DNA of 32,085 bases, from positions 1 to 32,085 of the forward strand of contig NZ_LATD01000102.1 of assembly GCF_000981895.1 (NCBI RefSeq), read 5' to 3'. The stretch is from Streptomyces odonnellii. GTDB taxonomy: Bacteria; Actinomycetota; Actinomycetes; Streptomycetales; Streptomycetaceae. Position numbers and translations under genes: made by a program. This document shows positions 31,592 to 32,085 of this stretch, piece after piece; positions within the stretch are counted from its first letter, which is position 1, and each line of letters starts with the position of its first letter. The notes beneath the pieces are model-generated. The model was not told the DNA's origin and made no database searches. It saw only the letters and a program-made list of their open reading frames with translations.

Positions 31592-32029
31592 ATGCGAGCG
31601 GTGGTGCAGAGAGTCGACGGCGCTAGTGTCGACGTGGTGACGGAGTCGGGGACCGAGACGGTCGGCGGGTTCACGGGCGAGGGCTTGTGTGTGCTGGTGG
31701 GAGTGACCCATGAGGACACAAAAGAGCAGGCGGAACGGCTTGCCAGGAAGCTCTGGTCGATACGGATGCTTGAAGACGAGAAATCCTGCTCGGAAGTGAA
31801 TGCCCCACTGCTGGTGATCTCGCAGTTCACCCTCTATGGGGACGCCCGGAAGGGCCGCCGCCCCACCTGGAACGCCGCGGCGCCGGGCCCGGTGGCCGAA
31901 CCGCTGGTCGACGCGGTGGTGACGGGTCTGCGGGCACTGGGCGCGCGGGTGGAGACGGGCCGCTTCGGGGCGGACATGCGGGTGTCCCTGACGAACCACG
32001 GCCCGTTCACGGTGCTGCTGGACATGTAG
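31592..32029 (+). CDS. dtd: D-aminoacyl-tRNA deacylase
   Basis: Dtd removes D-amino acids (D-Tyr and others, also Gly from tRNA-Ala) mistakenly loaded on tRNA. The 145-residue product has the family length and motifs: start [13 protein letters not shown], the SQFTLYGD motif of the active site, and the Gly-cisPro motif in [10 protein letters not shown] near the C-terminus that screens chirality. The ATG at 31592 is the family start; longer upstream frames are rejected. It is divergent from rsiG. The last 56 bases of the window after the stop contain two CCCGGGCCGCCCCG repeats. Confidence 0.95.
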   Translation: MRAVVQRVDGASVDVVTESGTETVGGFTGEGLCVLVGVTHEDTKEQAERLARKLWSIRMLEDEKSCSEVNAPLLVISQFTLYGDARKGRRPTWNAAAPGPVAEPLVDAVVTGLRALGARVETGRFGADMRVSLTNHGPFTVLLDM

Positions 32030-32085
32030 GCCCGGGCCGCCCCGGACAACCGACGCACCCCAGCGCCCGGGCCGCCCCGTACAGC

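Overview
The window is high-GC actinobacterial DNA, almost certainly a Streptomyces chromosome. The reasons are the extreme third-position GC, the frequent CGTACG-type words, the mycothiol gene mshA with a sigma-R-type promoter, an RsiG-type anti-sigma factor (partner of the sporulation sigma factor WhiG), and an xre/hbhA-like/DUF2516 cluster. It reads as a conserved arm with accessory inserts. No rRNA, tRNA, CRISPR array or intact insertion sequence was seen.

Layout. 1-2.3 kb: a small hypothetical gene and a Tat-exported pectate-lyase-fold protein. 2.3-5.6 kb: ybjN-like and mshA (coupled, minus strand), divergent from a putative methyltransferase. 5.8-9 kb: a secreted NlpC/P60 hydrolase, a 524-base regulatory gap, and a receiver/PP2C (SpoIIE) phosphatase. 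9-11 kb: the minus-strand cluster xre, hbhA-like, DUF2516. 11.1-15.2 kb: accessory DNA with a DUF4240 gene, a rifampin phosphotransferase (rph) behind a RAE-like inverted repeat, and a VOC gene. 15.4-18.9 kb: a short UvrA-like double ABC ATPase behind competing hairpins, then an ArsR/AHSA1 pair. 19-22.2 kb, minus strand: MFS transporter, HAD-fold protein, and a 5'-truncated ECF sigma factor. 22.4-23.3 kb: AraC regulator plus VOC protein. 23.3-27.6 kb: a HelD-like helicase and TetR, with a divergent quinone-oxidoreductase-like MDR. 27.8-32 kb: Eis-like acetyltransferase, class-3 asparaginase, rsiG, and divergent dtd.

Themes. Stress and drug handling dominate: mycothiol synthesis, rifamycin phosphorylation, a HelD-family RNA polymerase remodeller, a UvrA-like ATPase, MFS and MDR proteins. 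Several genes look leaderless, with a TANNNT hexamer 6-7 bases before the start codon. Two VOC genes 8 kb apart share one composite promoter with identical spacing.

The most unusual signal is window-wide. Short tandem repeats, mostly 15, 18 or 21 bases, sit (a) in frame at domain boundaries and tails of at least nine proteins and (b) directly at the 3' ends of many genes, where the repeat unit often contains the stop codon itself. The clearest case is the eis-like gene, whose last codons and stop are repeated four times in frame. I know of no named system that explains this.
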